Shown here piece by piece: positions 1 to 7,438 of a DNA stretch of 64,000 nucleotides. Position 1 is the first letter of the stretch. Every line of letters starts with the position of its first letter. Position numbers and translations under genes: made by a program. The notes under the pieces are model-generated. The model worked only from the letters and a program-made list of their open reading frames with translations, ran no database searches and was not told the DNA's origin. The stretch covers positions 1-64,000 of the forward strand of contig NZ_BAGB01000047.1 in assembly GCF_000308615.1 (NCBI RefSeq). The letters run 5' to 3'. The stretch is from Nocardia jiangxiensis NBRC 101359. Its GTDB lineage: Bacteria > Actinomycetota > Actinomycetes > Mycobacteriales > Mycobacteriaceae.

Positions 1-2
1 TG

Positions 3-854
3 GCTAGCCCGAACATCTGGCTGCTGGTCGCTGTCACGGTGCTGGCGCTCGCGCTGGGCTGGCATCTGGTGGCATCCATCGGCGGCGGTGACATGCCGGT
101 GGTGGTATCCATGCTCAACAGCTATTCCGGTTGGGCCGCAGCGGCTTCCGGATTCCTGCTGAACAACGATCTGCTGATCGTCACCGGTGCGCTGGTCGGC
201 TCGTCGGGTGCGTATCTGTCCTACATCATGTGCAAGGCGATGAACCGCTCGTTCCTGTCCGTCATCGCGGGCGGCTTCGGCATCGAGGCCGTGGCGGGCG
301 CAGACACGCAGGACGGCGAGCACCGCGAGATCAGCGCGGCCGAAACCGCCGAACTGCTGGAGAACGCCTCCTCGGTGGTCATCACCCCCGGCTACGGCAT
401 GGCCGTCGCGCAGGCCCAATATCCGGTCGCCGCATTGGTTTCCACGCTGCGCGCACGCGGCGTGCAGGTCCGCTTCGGCATCCATCCGGTCGCCGGTCGC
501 CTGCCCGGCCACATGAACGTGCTGCTCGCCGAGGCAAAGGTGCCCTACGACATCGTGCTGGAGATGGACGAGATCAACGACGATTTCGCCGACACCTCGG
601 TGGTCCTGGTGATCGGCGCGAACGACACGGTGAATCCCGCCGCCAAGGATCCCGGCAGCCCGATCGCCGGGATGCCGGTGCTACGGGTCTGGGAGGCGGA
701 GAACGTCATCGTGTTCAAGCGATCGATGGCCGCGGGCTATGCGGGCGTACAGAATCCGCTGTTCTTCCGGGAGAACACCCAGATGCTCTTCGGCGACGCC
801 AAGGAACGCGTGCAGGACATCGTGCGCGCACTGGACCGGGAATCGGTCCACTAG
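3..854 (+). CDS. pntB: NAD(P) transhydrogenase subunit beta, C-terminal part (cut by window edge)
   Basis: This is the end of the membrane subunit that couples hydride transfer between NAD(H) and NADP(+) to proton movement. The visible part begins inside the membrane domain, with hydrophobic stretches such as IWLLVAVTVLALALGW and an LLIVTGALVG segment. It then runs into the soluble NADP-binding domain III, with the family's GYGMAVAQAQ loop, the IHPVAGRLPGHMNVLLAEA segment, the GANDTVNPAA motif and the KRSMAAGYAGVQNPLF stretch. All of these are hallmark PntB sequences. The frame is open to the left edge, so the true start lies outside the window. A strong hairpin follows about 50 bases after the stop, which marks this as the last gene of its operon. 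It has no evident link to the catabolic genes that follow. Confidence 0.96.
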   Translation, partial: ASPNIWLLVAVTVLALALGWHLVASIGGGDMPVVVSMLNSYSGWAAAASGFLLNNDLLIVTGALVGSSGAYLSYIMCKAMNRSFLSVIAGGFGIEAVAGADTQDGEHREISAAETAELLENASSVVITPGYGMAVAQAQYPVAALVSTLRARGVQVRFGIHPVAGRLPGHMNVLLAEAKVPYDIVLEMDEINDDFADTSVVLVIGANDTVNPAAKDPGSPIAGMPVLRVWEAENVIVFKRSMAAGYAGVQNPLFFRENTQMLFGDAKERVQDIVRALDRESVH

Positions 855-901
855 AACGGGATCGCAGGCCGGCCCCTCCCACCGCCGGCCGGCGATCCGC
901 G

Positions 902-935
902 ACGGGCCCGGAGCGCATTGCTCCGGGCCCGTTTT
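902..935 (+). terminator. Rho-independent terminator after pntB
   Basis: A perfect 13-base-pair GC-rich stem (902-914 with 920-932) encloses a 5-base loop and is followed by TTTTC. It lies about 50 bases after the pntB stop codon in the right orientation. Confidence 0.85.
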
Positions 936-1019
936 CACGTGCCGCATCGGGCCGGAACGCGAATAGTGTTACAACACAGCTCATTCTGCGTCCGGATCAC
1001 CTCTCGGGCAGAGACAGGC

Positions 1020-1052
1020 AGCGGGCACGGAGCGTCCCGCTCCGGGCCCGCT
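1020..1052. terminator. Hairpin between pntB and the alcohol dehydrogenase gene
   Basis: A 15-base inverted repeat with one mismatch (1020-1034 with 1038-1052) surrounds a 3-base loop. It lies just past the end of the minus-strand dehydrogenase gene and probably ends that operon. There is no T tract on either strand, so it is a weaker call than the preceding hairpin. Confidence 0.5.
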
Positions 1053-1070
1053 GCCATATATCGCCACTGT

Positions 1071-2006
1071 TCAGGGATGCACGACGACCTTGCAGGTGCC
1101 CGGACGCCGCGCGGCCGCAACCTCGAAGGCACGCTCGGCCTCATCGATGCCGAACCGGTGCGTTATCACCGTATCGGCGATATCGGGCCGGGACACCAAT
1201 AATGTTGCGACACGGGCCAGTTCGCTGGTACCGGTCTCGTCGTGGCAGTACGCGATCGAGGGCACGACGCAGACCTCCTTGACGAATGCCTCGCGATAGG
1301 GCCAGCGGACCTCCGGGCCGTAGACACCGACGGTCACCACCGTGCCGAGCGGGCGGGCCAGCTCCACCGAGCGGGCCAGGCCACTCTGCGCACCGGTCGC
1401 CTCGATCACGACGTCGTACACCCCGCCCGGTGTCGAGGCGCCGAACTGCTCGCCGAGCTCGCGCTGATGCGGATAGCGCGCCTCGAGCGCGATCTCGGCC
1501 GCACCCAGTTCGGTGGCGGCCAGCACCGCCAGAATCCCGATCGCACCCGCGCCGACGACCGCGACGCGGACACCGGGCCCGATCCGGCCCTTGCGGCAGG
1601 CATGCCAGGCGATCGCGCCGGGTTCGACGATGGAGGCGTCCTCTGGACGCAGGCCGTCGGGTAACGGCACCAGCGCCGAGCGCGGCGCGAGGTAGAACTC
1701 CGCCATACCGCCGGGCACCGTCATGCCGATAACGTCGGTTCCGGCCTTGTGGCACAGGTTGTATCGGCCCTCGGCACACCATGCGCAGGCATCGCAGCGC
1801 GATACGCCCTCGACCACCACGGGGGTGCCGTCGCGGGTCACGCCCGCGATCTCGTGCCCGACGATCTGCCTGCTGCCCCGGCTCAGATAGCGCAGATCCG
1901 AGGCGCAGATGCTGACCGCCGTCACCGTGATGAGCTCACCCGCGCCGTCGGGGTCGTCCTGGTCGACGACCCGGACCCCCGACGGCGTGCCCCGCACGGC
2001 CCTCAC
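1071..2006 (-). CDS. Zinc-type medium-chain alcohol dehydrogenase
   Basis: This 311-residue MDR dehydrogenase would oxidise an alcohol to a ketone or aldehyde with NAD(P)+. The N-terminal catalytic half has the zinc site pattern CASD followed by GHEIAG, and a cysteine cluster CDACAWCAEGRYNLC that matches the structural zinc site. The Rossmann half has GAGAIGILAVLAA. I chose the GTG start at 2006 because it overlaps the TGA of the upstream monooxygenase gene in a GTGA arrangement; an upstream ATG at 2075 would run through that gene. The translational coupling to a Baeyer-Villiger monooxygenase suggests that it makes the ketone substrate or handles the alcohol released from the ester or lactone product. 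The exact substrate is not visible. Confidence 0.85.
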   Translation of the reverse strand: MRAVRGTPSGVRVVDQDDPDGAGELITVTAVSICASDLRYLSRGSRQIVGHEIAGVTRDGTPVVVEGVSRCDACAWCAEGRYNLCHKAGTDVIGMTVPGGMAEFYLAPRSALVPLPDGLRPEDASIVEPGAIAWHACRKGRIGPGVRVAVVGAGAIGILAVLAATELGAAEIALEARYPHQRELGEQFGASTPGGVYDVVIEATGAQSGLARSVELARPLGTVVTVGVYGPEVRWPYREAFVKEVCVVPSIAYCHDETGTSELARVATLLVSRPDIADTVITHRFGIDEAERAFEVAAARRPGTCKVVVHP

Positions 2007-3826
2007 GAATCGCGCGCCGCCCGAGCCGGGGCCGGCGTGAGTTCCAGCCCCTCGAGTTCGCCTGCGCGACGCCACTTTTCGAGCATCCCGTAGTACATGT
2101 CCGAGGTGCCCGGGAAGTTGACGTTCTTGGACGGGCGGGCCTCCGGATCGCCCTCGTTGTTCCAGCGGCCCGGGGTGCAGTTCTTCAGGAAGTCACCGCT
2201 GCCCAGCATCGCCAGACCCGACCCGTGCACGACATGGTCGACATACGCGTCCTCGGCCTGTTTCGTCGGATCGGCCACCACGCCCCGGCGGTCGAGTTCG
2301 GCGATGACCTGCGCGATATGTTCGCCGGTGTCCTGCAGTCCGTGCACGAAGTTCACACTCGCGGTGCCCTGAGTGTTGTTGGGCGGCAAGATGAACAGGT
2401 TGGGGAACCCGCTGGTCATCACGCCGTGGAAGGTTTCCGGGCCGTCCGCCCACTTGTCCGACAGCCGCAGGCCGTCGACACCGATGATGTCGAATCCGAT
2501 GCGGCCGACATATGCGGAGTCCTGATCGAACCCGGTGGCCAGGATGAGGCAGTCGACCGGATATTCGACGCCGCCGACCACGACACCGGTGCTGGTGATC
2601 CGCTCGACGCCCTTGCCCTCGGAATCGACGAGCCGGACGTTCGGGCGGTTGAACGAGGCGAGGTATTCGTCGTGGAAGCACGGGCGCTTGCACCAGTAGC
2701 GGTAGTAGGGCTTGAGCGCCTCGGCCACGGCGGGATCCCGCACGACGTCATCGATGCGCTCGCGGATGTTCTCCATGTGCTCGAAGTCGATCAGCTCGCG
2801 TTCGCGGGCCACCTCCTCCGGGCTCATGTCCGCGAGGTCCGGCCGTTCCAGGATCGTGTTGTAGAAGATCGTCCAGCCGTCCCGCACCAGATCCTCGGTG
2901 ACCTTGTCCCCGTTGGTGATCGCGGTGAAGTTGTCCCGCCGCCGCCGCTGCCAGCCGGGCTCGAGCGTCTTGGCCCATTCCAGGTCGGTCTCGGCATTGT
3001 TGCGCACGCCGATGGTCGAGGGCGTGCGCTGGAAGACCAGCAGCTGCTGCGCCGATTCGGCGAGCGGGGCCACGATCTGCACGGCGGTCGCGCCGGTGCC
3101 GATCACGCCGACGCGCTTGTCGCCGAGTCTCGCCAGCTTCTCCGCCGGTCCGCCACCGGTGTAGTCGTATTCCCACCGCGAGGTGTGGAACAGTTTGCCA
3201 CCGAAGTCCTCGATGCCCTCGATGGCGGGCAGTTTCAGGCTGCTGAACGATCCGTGCGCGACGACGAAGTACCGGGCGGTGATCCGGTCGCCACGATCGG
3301 TGCTGATCGTCCAGCGCCCGGCCTCGGCATCCCAGCTCGCGCCGGTGACCGCGGTGTGGAACAGCGCCAGGTCGTACAGGCCGAAGTGCCGGGCCAGCTT
3401 CCGGGTGTAGGCGTAGATCTCCGGCGCGAACGAATACCGGTGCCGGGGAATGTAATTCAGTTCCTCGAGCATCGGCAGATACACATAGGACTCGACGTCG
3501 CACATCGCGCCCGGGTACCGGTTCCAGTACCAGACGCCGCCGACGTCGCCGGCCTTCTCGATGATCCGGACCCGCTCCACGCCCTGCTTGCGCAGCTCGG
3601 CGGCGGAGATCAGGCCGCCGAAGCCCCCACCCACGACCACCGCGTCGACCTCGTCGTTATCGGGCTCACGCGGGACGACCGGACTGTACGGGTCGTGCAG
3701 CAGTTCGGCATGAGCGTTCGGGTCCAAGATCTTGGCGCGGTCCGGATCGACGCGCTTGTCCCGCTCCGCTCGGTATTTCGCCCGTGCCCACTCGAGATCG
3801 GCGGCTTTGCCGGGGGTTTCGGTCAT
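2003..3826 (-). CDS. Type I Baeyer-Villiger monooxygenase (cyclohexanone monooxygenase-like)
   Basis: This 607-residue flavoprotein should insert oxygen next to a ketone using NADPH and O2, giving an ester or lactone. The FAD Rossmann motif GGGFGG is at about residues 66-71. The diagnostic BVMO fingerprint FxGxxxHTxxW is present as FGGKLFHTSRW (208-218). The NADPH-binding motif GTGATA is at about 243-248. Length and the N-terminal extension before the first Rossmann fold fit cyclohexanone/cyclopentadecanone-type members rather than simple FMOs. It is the first gene of a two-gene operon with the dehydrogenase above. It is transcribed divergently from the NifU-like gene across a 136-base promoter region that contains a perfect palindrome. 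The ring ketone it acts on is unknown. Confidence 0.93.
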   Translation of the reverse strand: MTETPGKAADLEWARAKYRAERDKRVDPDRAKILDPNAHAELLHDPYSPVVPREPDNDEVDAVVVGGGFGGLISAAELRKQGVERVRIIEKAGDVGGVWYWNRYPGAMCDVESYVYLPMLEELNYIPRHRYSFAPEIYAYTRKLARHFGLYDLALFHTAVTGASWDAEAGRWTISTDRGDRITARYFVVAHGSFSSLKLPAIEGIEDFGGKLFHTSRWEYDYTGGGPAEKLARLGDKRVGVIGTGATAVQIVAPLAESAQQLLVFQRTPSTIGVRNNAETDLEWAKTLEPGWQRRRRDNFTAITNGDKVTEDLVRDGWTIFYNTILERPDLADMSPEEVARERELIDFEHMENIRERIDDVVRDPAVAEALKPYYRYWCKRPCFHDEYLASFNRPNVRLVDSEGKGVERITSTGVVVGGVEYPVDCLILATGFDQDSAYVGRIGFDIIGVDGLRLSDKWADGPETFHGVMTSGFPNLFILPPNNTQGTASVNFVHGLQDTGEHIAQVIAELDRRGVVADPTKQAEDAYVDHVVHGSGLAMLGSGDFLKNCTPGRWNNEGDPEARPSKNVNFPGTSDMYYGMLEKWRRAGELEGLELTPAPARAARDS

Positions 3827-3908
3827 GGCGTTGCTCCATCACTCTCTTGAGAAAACTATGAAAATGGGTAAATAGTGTCTATATTCATTACCGAGTCGAA
3901 TCCGCGAT

Positions 3909-3923
3909 CTGAAATTATTTCAG
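3909..3923. promoter_or_regulatory. Perfect 15-base palindrome in the BVMO/NifU divergent promoter
   Basis: CTGAAAT-T-ATTTCAG is an exact inverted repeat with a one-base centre. It sits between two divergent genes in an AT-rich stretch that stands out from its GC-rich surroundings. It is a good operator candidate for both genes. No copy was found elsewhere in the window by eye. Confidence 0.45.
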
Positions 3924-3962
3924 CTGATCGGGCGAGGCATTACTACAATCGGAGGTTGGATC

Positions 3963-4223
3963 ATGGCTGACACTGTCGACGTTATTCGCGAGGTGATCGG
4001 ACTCCTCGAACCGATGGTCGCGCCCGACGGCGGATCCATCCGTCTCGCCGAATTCGCGGCCGAGAAATCCCGACTGACCGTCGACTATTTGCGCGGCAGC
4101 AATGACGCCTGCTCGACGTGCGTACTGGACGGCGAATCGCTCAAGGCATTCATCGAGGAGGGCCTGCAGACTCGAGGCATTCAGCTCACCGAGGTCATCG
4201 TCAGCGAGTCCACGCCCGCCTGA
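3963..4223 (+). CDS. Small NifU-like C-terminal-domain protein
   Basis: This 86-residue protein resembles the stand-alone NifU C-terminal (Nfu) domain that carries or delivers Fe-S clusters. The family pattern, acidic helix then PDGG then a CxxC before a long helix, appears as PMVAPDGGSIRL followed by ACSTCVLDGESLKAFIEEGL, with cysteines at residues 50 and 53. A strong ribosome site (GGAGGT) precedes the ATG. It stands alone, away from any isc/suf operon, and is divergent from the BVMO. A role in maturing an Fe-S partner of this region, such as the [3Fe-4S] ferredoxins, is inference. The residue after the second cysteine differs from the usual Pro (V for P), so function is not certain. Confidence 0.7.
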   Translation: MADTVDVIREVIGLLEPMVAPDGGSIRLAEFAAEKSRLTVDYLRGSNDACSTCVLDGESLKAFIEEGLQTRGIQLTEVIVSESTPA

Positions 4224-4287
4224 CCTTGCCCGGGCCGAGCGGCCCGCAGTCCTTCGGGCCGTCCCGACCAGGGTGACCCGAAGGCTG

Positions 4288-5079
4288 TCAGGTCATCGAC
4301 GCGCCGCCGTTGACCCGGATGACGTGCCCGGTCAGCAGCCGCCCGGCGGGCGAGGCCAGATACAGCACCGCGTACGCCGAATCGATCGGCTCAGCCACGG
4401 TCCCCAGCGGTGACACGGTGGTCATCTTGGCGGCGAGCTGATCGAAGCTCTCCTGCTGGAACTCGCCCCTCTCGTTCACGTGCCGACCGCGAGTGATCCC
4501 GCTCTCGGTCCAACCCGGCGCGACGCCGTTGACCCGGATGCCGCGCGGGCCCAGTTCGACGGCGAAGGTGCGGATCAGCGCCTCGCCGCCCTTCTTGGAC
4601 GCGGCATACGATCCCGTTCCCGCGGTACTGAAGTCGATGATCGTGGACAGCGTGTTGACGATGCTCGACCCCGGCTCCATCACCCGCGCCGCGGCCTGAC
4701 TGCCGTACAGCTGCCCCTTGAGGTTCACCGACAGCACCTGATCGAACTCCTCGGGCGAGATCTCCAGCACCGGACGGCGCAACATGATGCCAGCGTTGTT
4801 GACCTGGATGTCCAGCCGCCCGAACTCGGTCACCGTGCCGGTCACCAGCTCGGTCACCGAGGCCGGATCCGCGACGTCCACCCAGCGCGCCAGCGCCCGG
4901 CCGCCGTCCTTGTCGATCTGTTCGGCAACCCGGGTGGCATTGTCCAGATCGAGATCGGCGACCACGACCCGCGCGCCGGCCCCGGCCAGCACCTGCGCGC
5001 TGGCCTCGCCGATGCCGCTGCCCGCGCCGGTGACGATCGCGACCTTGTCCGGCAGTTCGAATGCCTTCGTCATGTCCAT
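4288..5079 (-). CDS. Short-chain dehydrogenase/reductase (SDR)
   Basis: This 263-residue classical SDR is an NAD(P)-dependent alcohol/ketone oxidoreductase. It has the cofactor motif TGAGSGIG at about residues 17-24, NNAG in the middle, a serine before YAASK as the catalytic Tyr-Lys pair, and a C-terminal HVIRVNGGASMT typical of the 3-oxoacyl reductase branch. I placed the start at 5079 because AAGGA sits five bases upstream; a second in-frame ATG two codons later is too far from it. It follows the SGNH hydrolase gene by 19 bases, so the two form an operon. Substrate unknown. Confidence 0.85.
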   Translation of the reverse strand: MDMTKAFELPDKVAIVTGAGSGIGEASAQVLAGAGARVVVADLDLDNATRVAEQIDKDGGRALARWVDVADPASVTELVTGTVTEFGRLDIQVNNAGIMLRRPVLEISPEEFDQVLSVNLKGQLYGSQAAARVMEPGSSIVNTLSTIIDFSTAGTGSYAASKKGGEALIRTFAVELGPRGIRVNGVAPGWTESGITRGRHVNERGEFQQESFDQLAAKMTTVSPLGTVAEPIDSAYAVLYLASPAGRLLTGHVIRVNGGASMT

Positions 5080-5098
5080 GTGCGTCCTTACTCTTCGC

Positions 5099-6106
5099 TC
5101 ACTGCCGCCGGTTCTCGGCGAGCAGCTCCAATCCGGCGGCCACGTGCGGTGCGACACCGGCAGCCAGGCTCCTGTGGCCGGCGTCGCCGGGGTGTATGCC
5201 GTCGACCAGTTCTTCGGCCGGGACCAGATCCAGTCCCGGAACAAGCGTTATGCGGGTGTCGGCGGCGCTCTCGGCGAATCGGCGCACCGCCGATTCGAGT
5301 GCGCCGCGAAGATCGGACAGCGTGGCGCCGAAGCGATTTCGGGCGTCCTCGGCGTCTGGCCGCACGATCGGGCTGACCACCACGACTGACACCTCGGGCA
5401 GACCCTGGCGCACGGCGGTGAGGAACACCCGCATCGTCTCGGCGATCTGACCTACGTCGGTCGGCAGCGAGGACCAGGCATTGGTACCCCAGACCACCGC
5501 GACCGCCGCCGCGTCCGAGCCCCCGATGGCATCGGCGGTCAGCAGCTCGCCCCGGGCCGAGCCCGCGAATCCGAGATTCACCAGATCCAGCCCGAGCGAC
5601 TCCGCGACCAGGGACGGCCAGGCCAGCCCCGCCTCGGTCACCGACCAGCCCTGCGAGATCGAGTCGCCGTAGACGACCCAGCGCGGACCACGCGGTGCCG
5701 GTGCGATATCGCCGCCCACCGGGGTGATCGCGTCGATGACGAGTTCGACATGCTCGGGCAGATAGATCTGCACGGTTTGCGGGGGTTCTCGCGGCGGCAG
5801 CGGGATCTCCACCGTGCCGAAGTCGTTGGGCAACCGAACACGGGTGACCGAGCCCGCGGTGCGCACCACGAATGCCTCGGCCATGGTGGGCGCGGGCACC
5901 GAGGTTCGCCTCCCCACCCGCAAGTCGAGCCGGATCGCCGAAGCCGAACCAGTGAACGCAAAATGCACGCCCGCGGGCACACGCGCGGCCCGCACGGTAT
6001 CCGCCGGCAATTTCCGTACGGCATTTTCCGGTAGCCTGCTCCCGTCGGTCCACGACAGCGTCGGCAAAACACCGCGAACGAATGGTTCCGGGGCGATCGA
6101 CTCCAT
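5099..6106 (-). CDS. SGNH/GDSL-type esterase
   Basis: This 335-residue protein has a C-terminal SGNH hydrolase domain with block I GDSISQGW (nucleophile Ser), a GTNAW block III and the catalytic Asp-His pair in DGIHPGDAGH. The N-terminal ~130 residues look like the beta-sandwich domain that precedes some GDSL carbohydrate or acyl esterases. I see no signal peptide, so a cytoplasmic location is likely. The start at 6106 has GAAAGG eight bases upstream; the ATG seven codons earlier lacks a ribosome site. It leads the operon with the SDR. One attractive role, by inference, is hydrolysis of the ester or lactone made by one of the nearby BVMOs, giving an alcohol for the SDR. Confidence 0.82.
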   Translation of the reverse strand: MESIAPEPFVRGVLPTLSWTDGSRLPENAVRKLPADTVRAARVPAGVHFAFTGSASAIRLDLRVGRRTSVPAPTMAEAFVVRTAGSVTRVRLPNDFGTVEIPLPPREPPQTVQIYLPEHVELVIDAITPVGGDIAPAPRGPRWVVYGDSISQGWSVTEAGLAWPSLVAESLGLDLVNLGFAGSARGELLTADAIGGSDAAAVAVVWGTNAWSSLPTDVGQIAETMRVFLTAVRQGLPEVSVVVVSPIVRPDAEDARNRFGATLSDLRGALESAVRRFAESAADTRITLVPGLDLVPAEELVDGIHPGDAGHRSLAAGVAPHVAAGLELLAENRRQ

Positions 6107-6231
6107 ACTTATCCCTTTCACCAACATTTCCGAAGACTATTACCTATATCACCGAATAATGTGAACAAGGACCCGATTCAGTAGTATGAATGGATTATCT
6201 GATTCCACCCGATCTCTCGTAGAGGAAACCC

Positions 6232-7017
6232 ATGTCCACATTCATCGACACGACACCTGACTATTCGAGCCTGCTCAGCCTCGCGGGCAGACATGTGCTC
6301 GTCCTGGGCGGCGGGCTGGGCATCGGCCGCCAGACCAGTCACGCCGCCGCGAGCCTCGGCGCCAAGGTCTCGGTGGTCGACACAGATCCCGAACGCGCTG
6401 CGGCAGTCGCCGAGGAGGTCGGTGGCCTGGCCATCACCGGCGATGCGACTGACCGCGCCGACGTCGAGCGCATCTTCGCCGAGGCGATCGCGGCGTTCGG
6501 CCCGCTGCACGGGTTGGCCGATATCATCGGCATCTCCGATTCGGGCCCGCTCGCCCAGACCGACGACGAAACCTGGCAGCGCACACTGGATCTCAACCTT
6601 CGCCATGTCTTCCTCGCCGTGCAGGTCGGGTCCAAGGCGATGACCGAGGGCGGCTCCATGGTCTTCGTCGGCTCGATCTCGGGAACTCGCTCCGCGCCCA
6701 ACCACGGGGTGTACGGCGCGGCCAAGGCCGGTGTGGTGAACCTCGCCCGCAGCGCGGCACTCGAGCTGGGACCCGGCATCCGCGTGAATGTCGTTGCCCC
6801 GGGGCAGATCCGCACACCCCGGGTCGCCGCCCGGCATCCCGAGCCCGACTACTACGACCAGGTCGGCAAGCTGGTCCCGCTGGGCCGAGTCGGCGAGCCA
6901 CACGACATCGCCTCGGCCATTGCATTCTTCCTGAGTGATCTGTCGCAATGGATCACCGGCCAGACGCTGGTGGTCGACGGCGGCACCGGACGCAAGTTCC
7001 CATACGGGAAGCTGTGA
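6232..7017 (+). CDS. SDR-family oxidoreductase with an altered NNAG motif
   Basis: This 261-residue SDR has a glycine-rich cofactor loop written GGGLGIG, a catalytic YGAAK and a C-terminal LVVDGGTGRKF. Where most classical SDRs have NNAG it has DIIGI (in HGLADIIGISDSG), so the active-site Asn that normally sits earlier may be supplied differently or the enzyme may be atypical. AGAGGAAA precedes the ATG. It is divergent from the SGNH/SDR operon with about 125 bases between. Function beyond NAD(P)-dependent oxidoreductase is not evident. Confidence 0.78.
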   Translation: MSTFIDTTPDYSSLLSLAGRHVLVLGGGLGIGRQTSHAAASLGAKVSVVDTDPERAAAVAEEVGGLAITGDATDRADVERIFAEAIAAFGPLHGLADIIGISDSGPLAQTDDETWQRTLDLNLRHVFLAVQVGSKAMTEGGSMVFVGSISGTRSAPNHGVYGAAKAGVVNLARSAALELGPGIRVNVVAPGQIRTPRVAARHPEPDYYDQVGKLVPLGRVGEPHDIASAIAFFLSDLSQWITGQTLVVDGGTGRKFPYGKL

Positions 7018-7040
7018 TCCAGCACCCGAGATGACACCGG

Positions 7041-7083
7041 AATGCCTTCCGCCCCTGGATAATATGGGGCGAGAGGCATTTCC
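7041..7083. terminator. Hairpin between convergent SDR and thioredoxin genes
   Basis: AATGCCT (7041-7047) pairs with AGGCATT (7074-7080), and an inner GCCCC/GGGGC stem encloses an AT-rich loop. It lies between two convergent genes and could end both transcripts. Confidence 0.55.
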
Positions 7084-7090
7084 CTTCCGG

Positions 7091-7417
7091 TCACGCGAGA
7101 TAGCTGCCAAGAGCTTTCTCGATCATCGTGCGCGGCTTGGCCCCGACGAGCGTGGTGACGACCTCACCGTGATCGAAGACGAGCAGCGTCGGCATCGACA
7201 GCACGCTGTATCGCTTGGCCGTCACCGGACTCTCGTCCACATTGACCTTCACGATGTCGATCTTGCCGTCGTGCTGCTGAGCCATGGTGTCCAGGATCGG
7301 CCCCATCATGCGGCACGGCCCGCACCACGGTGCCCAGAAGTCCACCAGCACAGCACGATCGCTGTCCAGCACGATCTCGTCGAAATCCTGGTCGGTGACC
7401 GTACGCACCTTGCCCAT
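7091..7417 (-). CDS. trxA: Thioredoxin
   Basis: This 108-residue protein is a complete thioredoxin fold with the active site WCGPC at residues 31-35. The supporting family residues are the preceding FWAP, the cis-Pro segment in SMPTLLVF and the C-terminal GAKPRTMIE helix. The start is at 7417 with AGGAG eight bases upstream; the GTG two codons earlier is almost on top of the ribosome site. It lies 21 bases downstream of the UGSC-family gene and is surely co-transcribed with it. Because UGSC-family members carry a redox-active Cys or Sec motif, this thioredoxin is probably the dedicated reductant of its neighbour rather than the housekeeping copy. Confidence 0.93.
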   Translation of the reverse strand: MGKVRTVTDQDFDEIVLDSDRAVLVDFWAPWCGPCRMMGPILDTMAQQHDGKIDIVKVNVDESPVTAKRYSVLSMPTLLVFDHGEVVTTLVGAKPRTMIEKALGSYLA

Positions 7418-7438
7418 GAACACTCTCCTTCCGTGCGA

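Noticed and set aside
2225..3850. Long open frame on the plus strand opposite the BVMO gene
   Set aside because: It is a codon-bias shadow in high-GC DNA. The minus-strand frame has all BVMO motifs, while this one shows no domain and Arg/His/Asp-rich composition.
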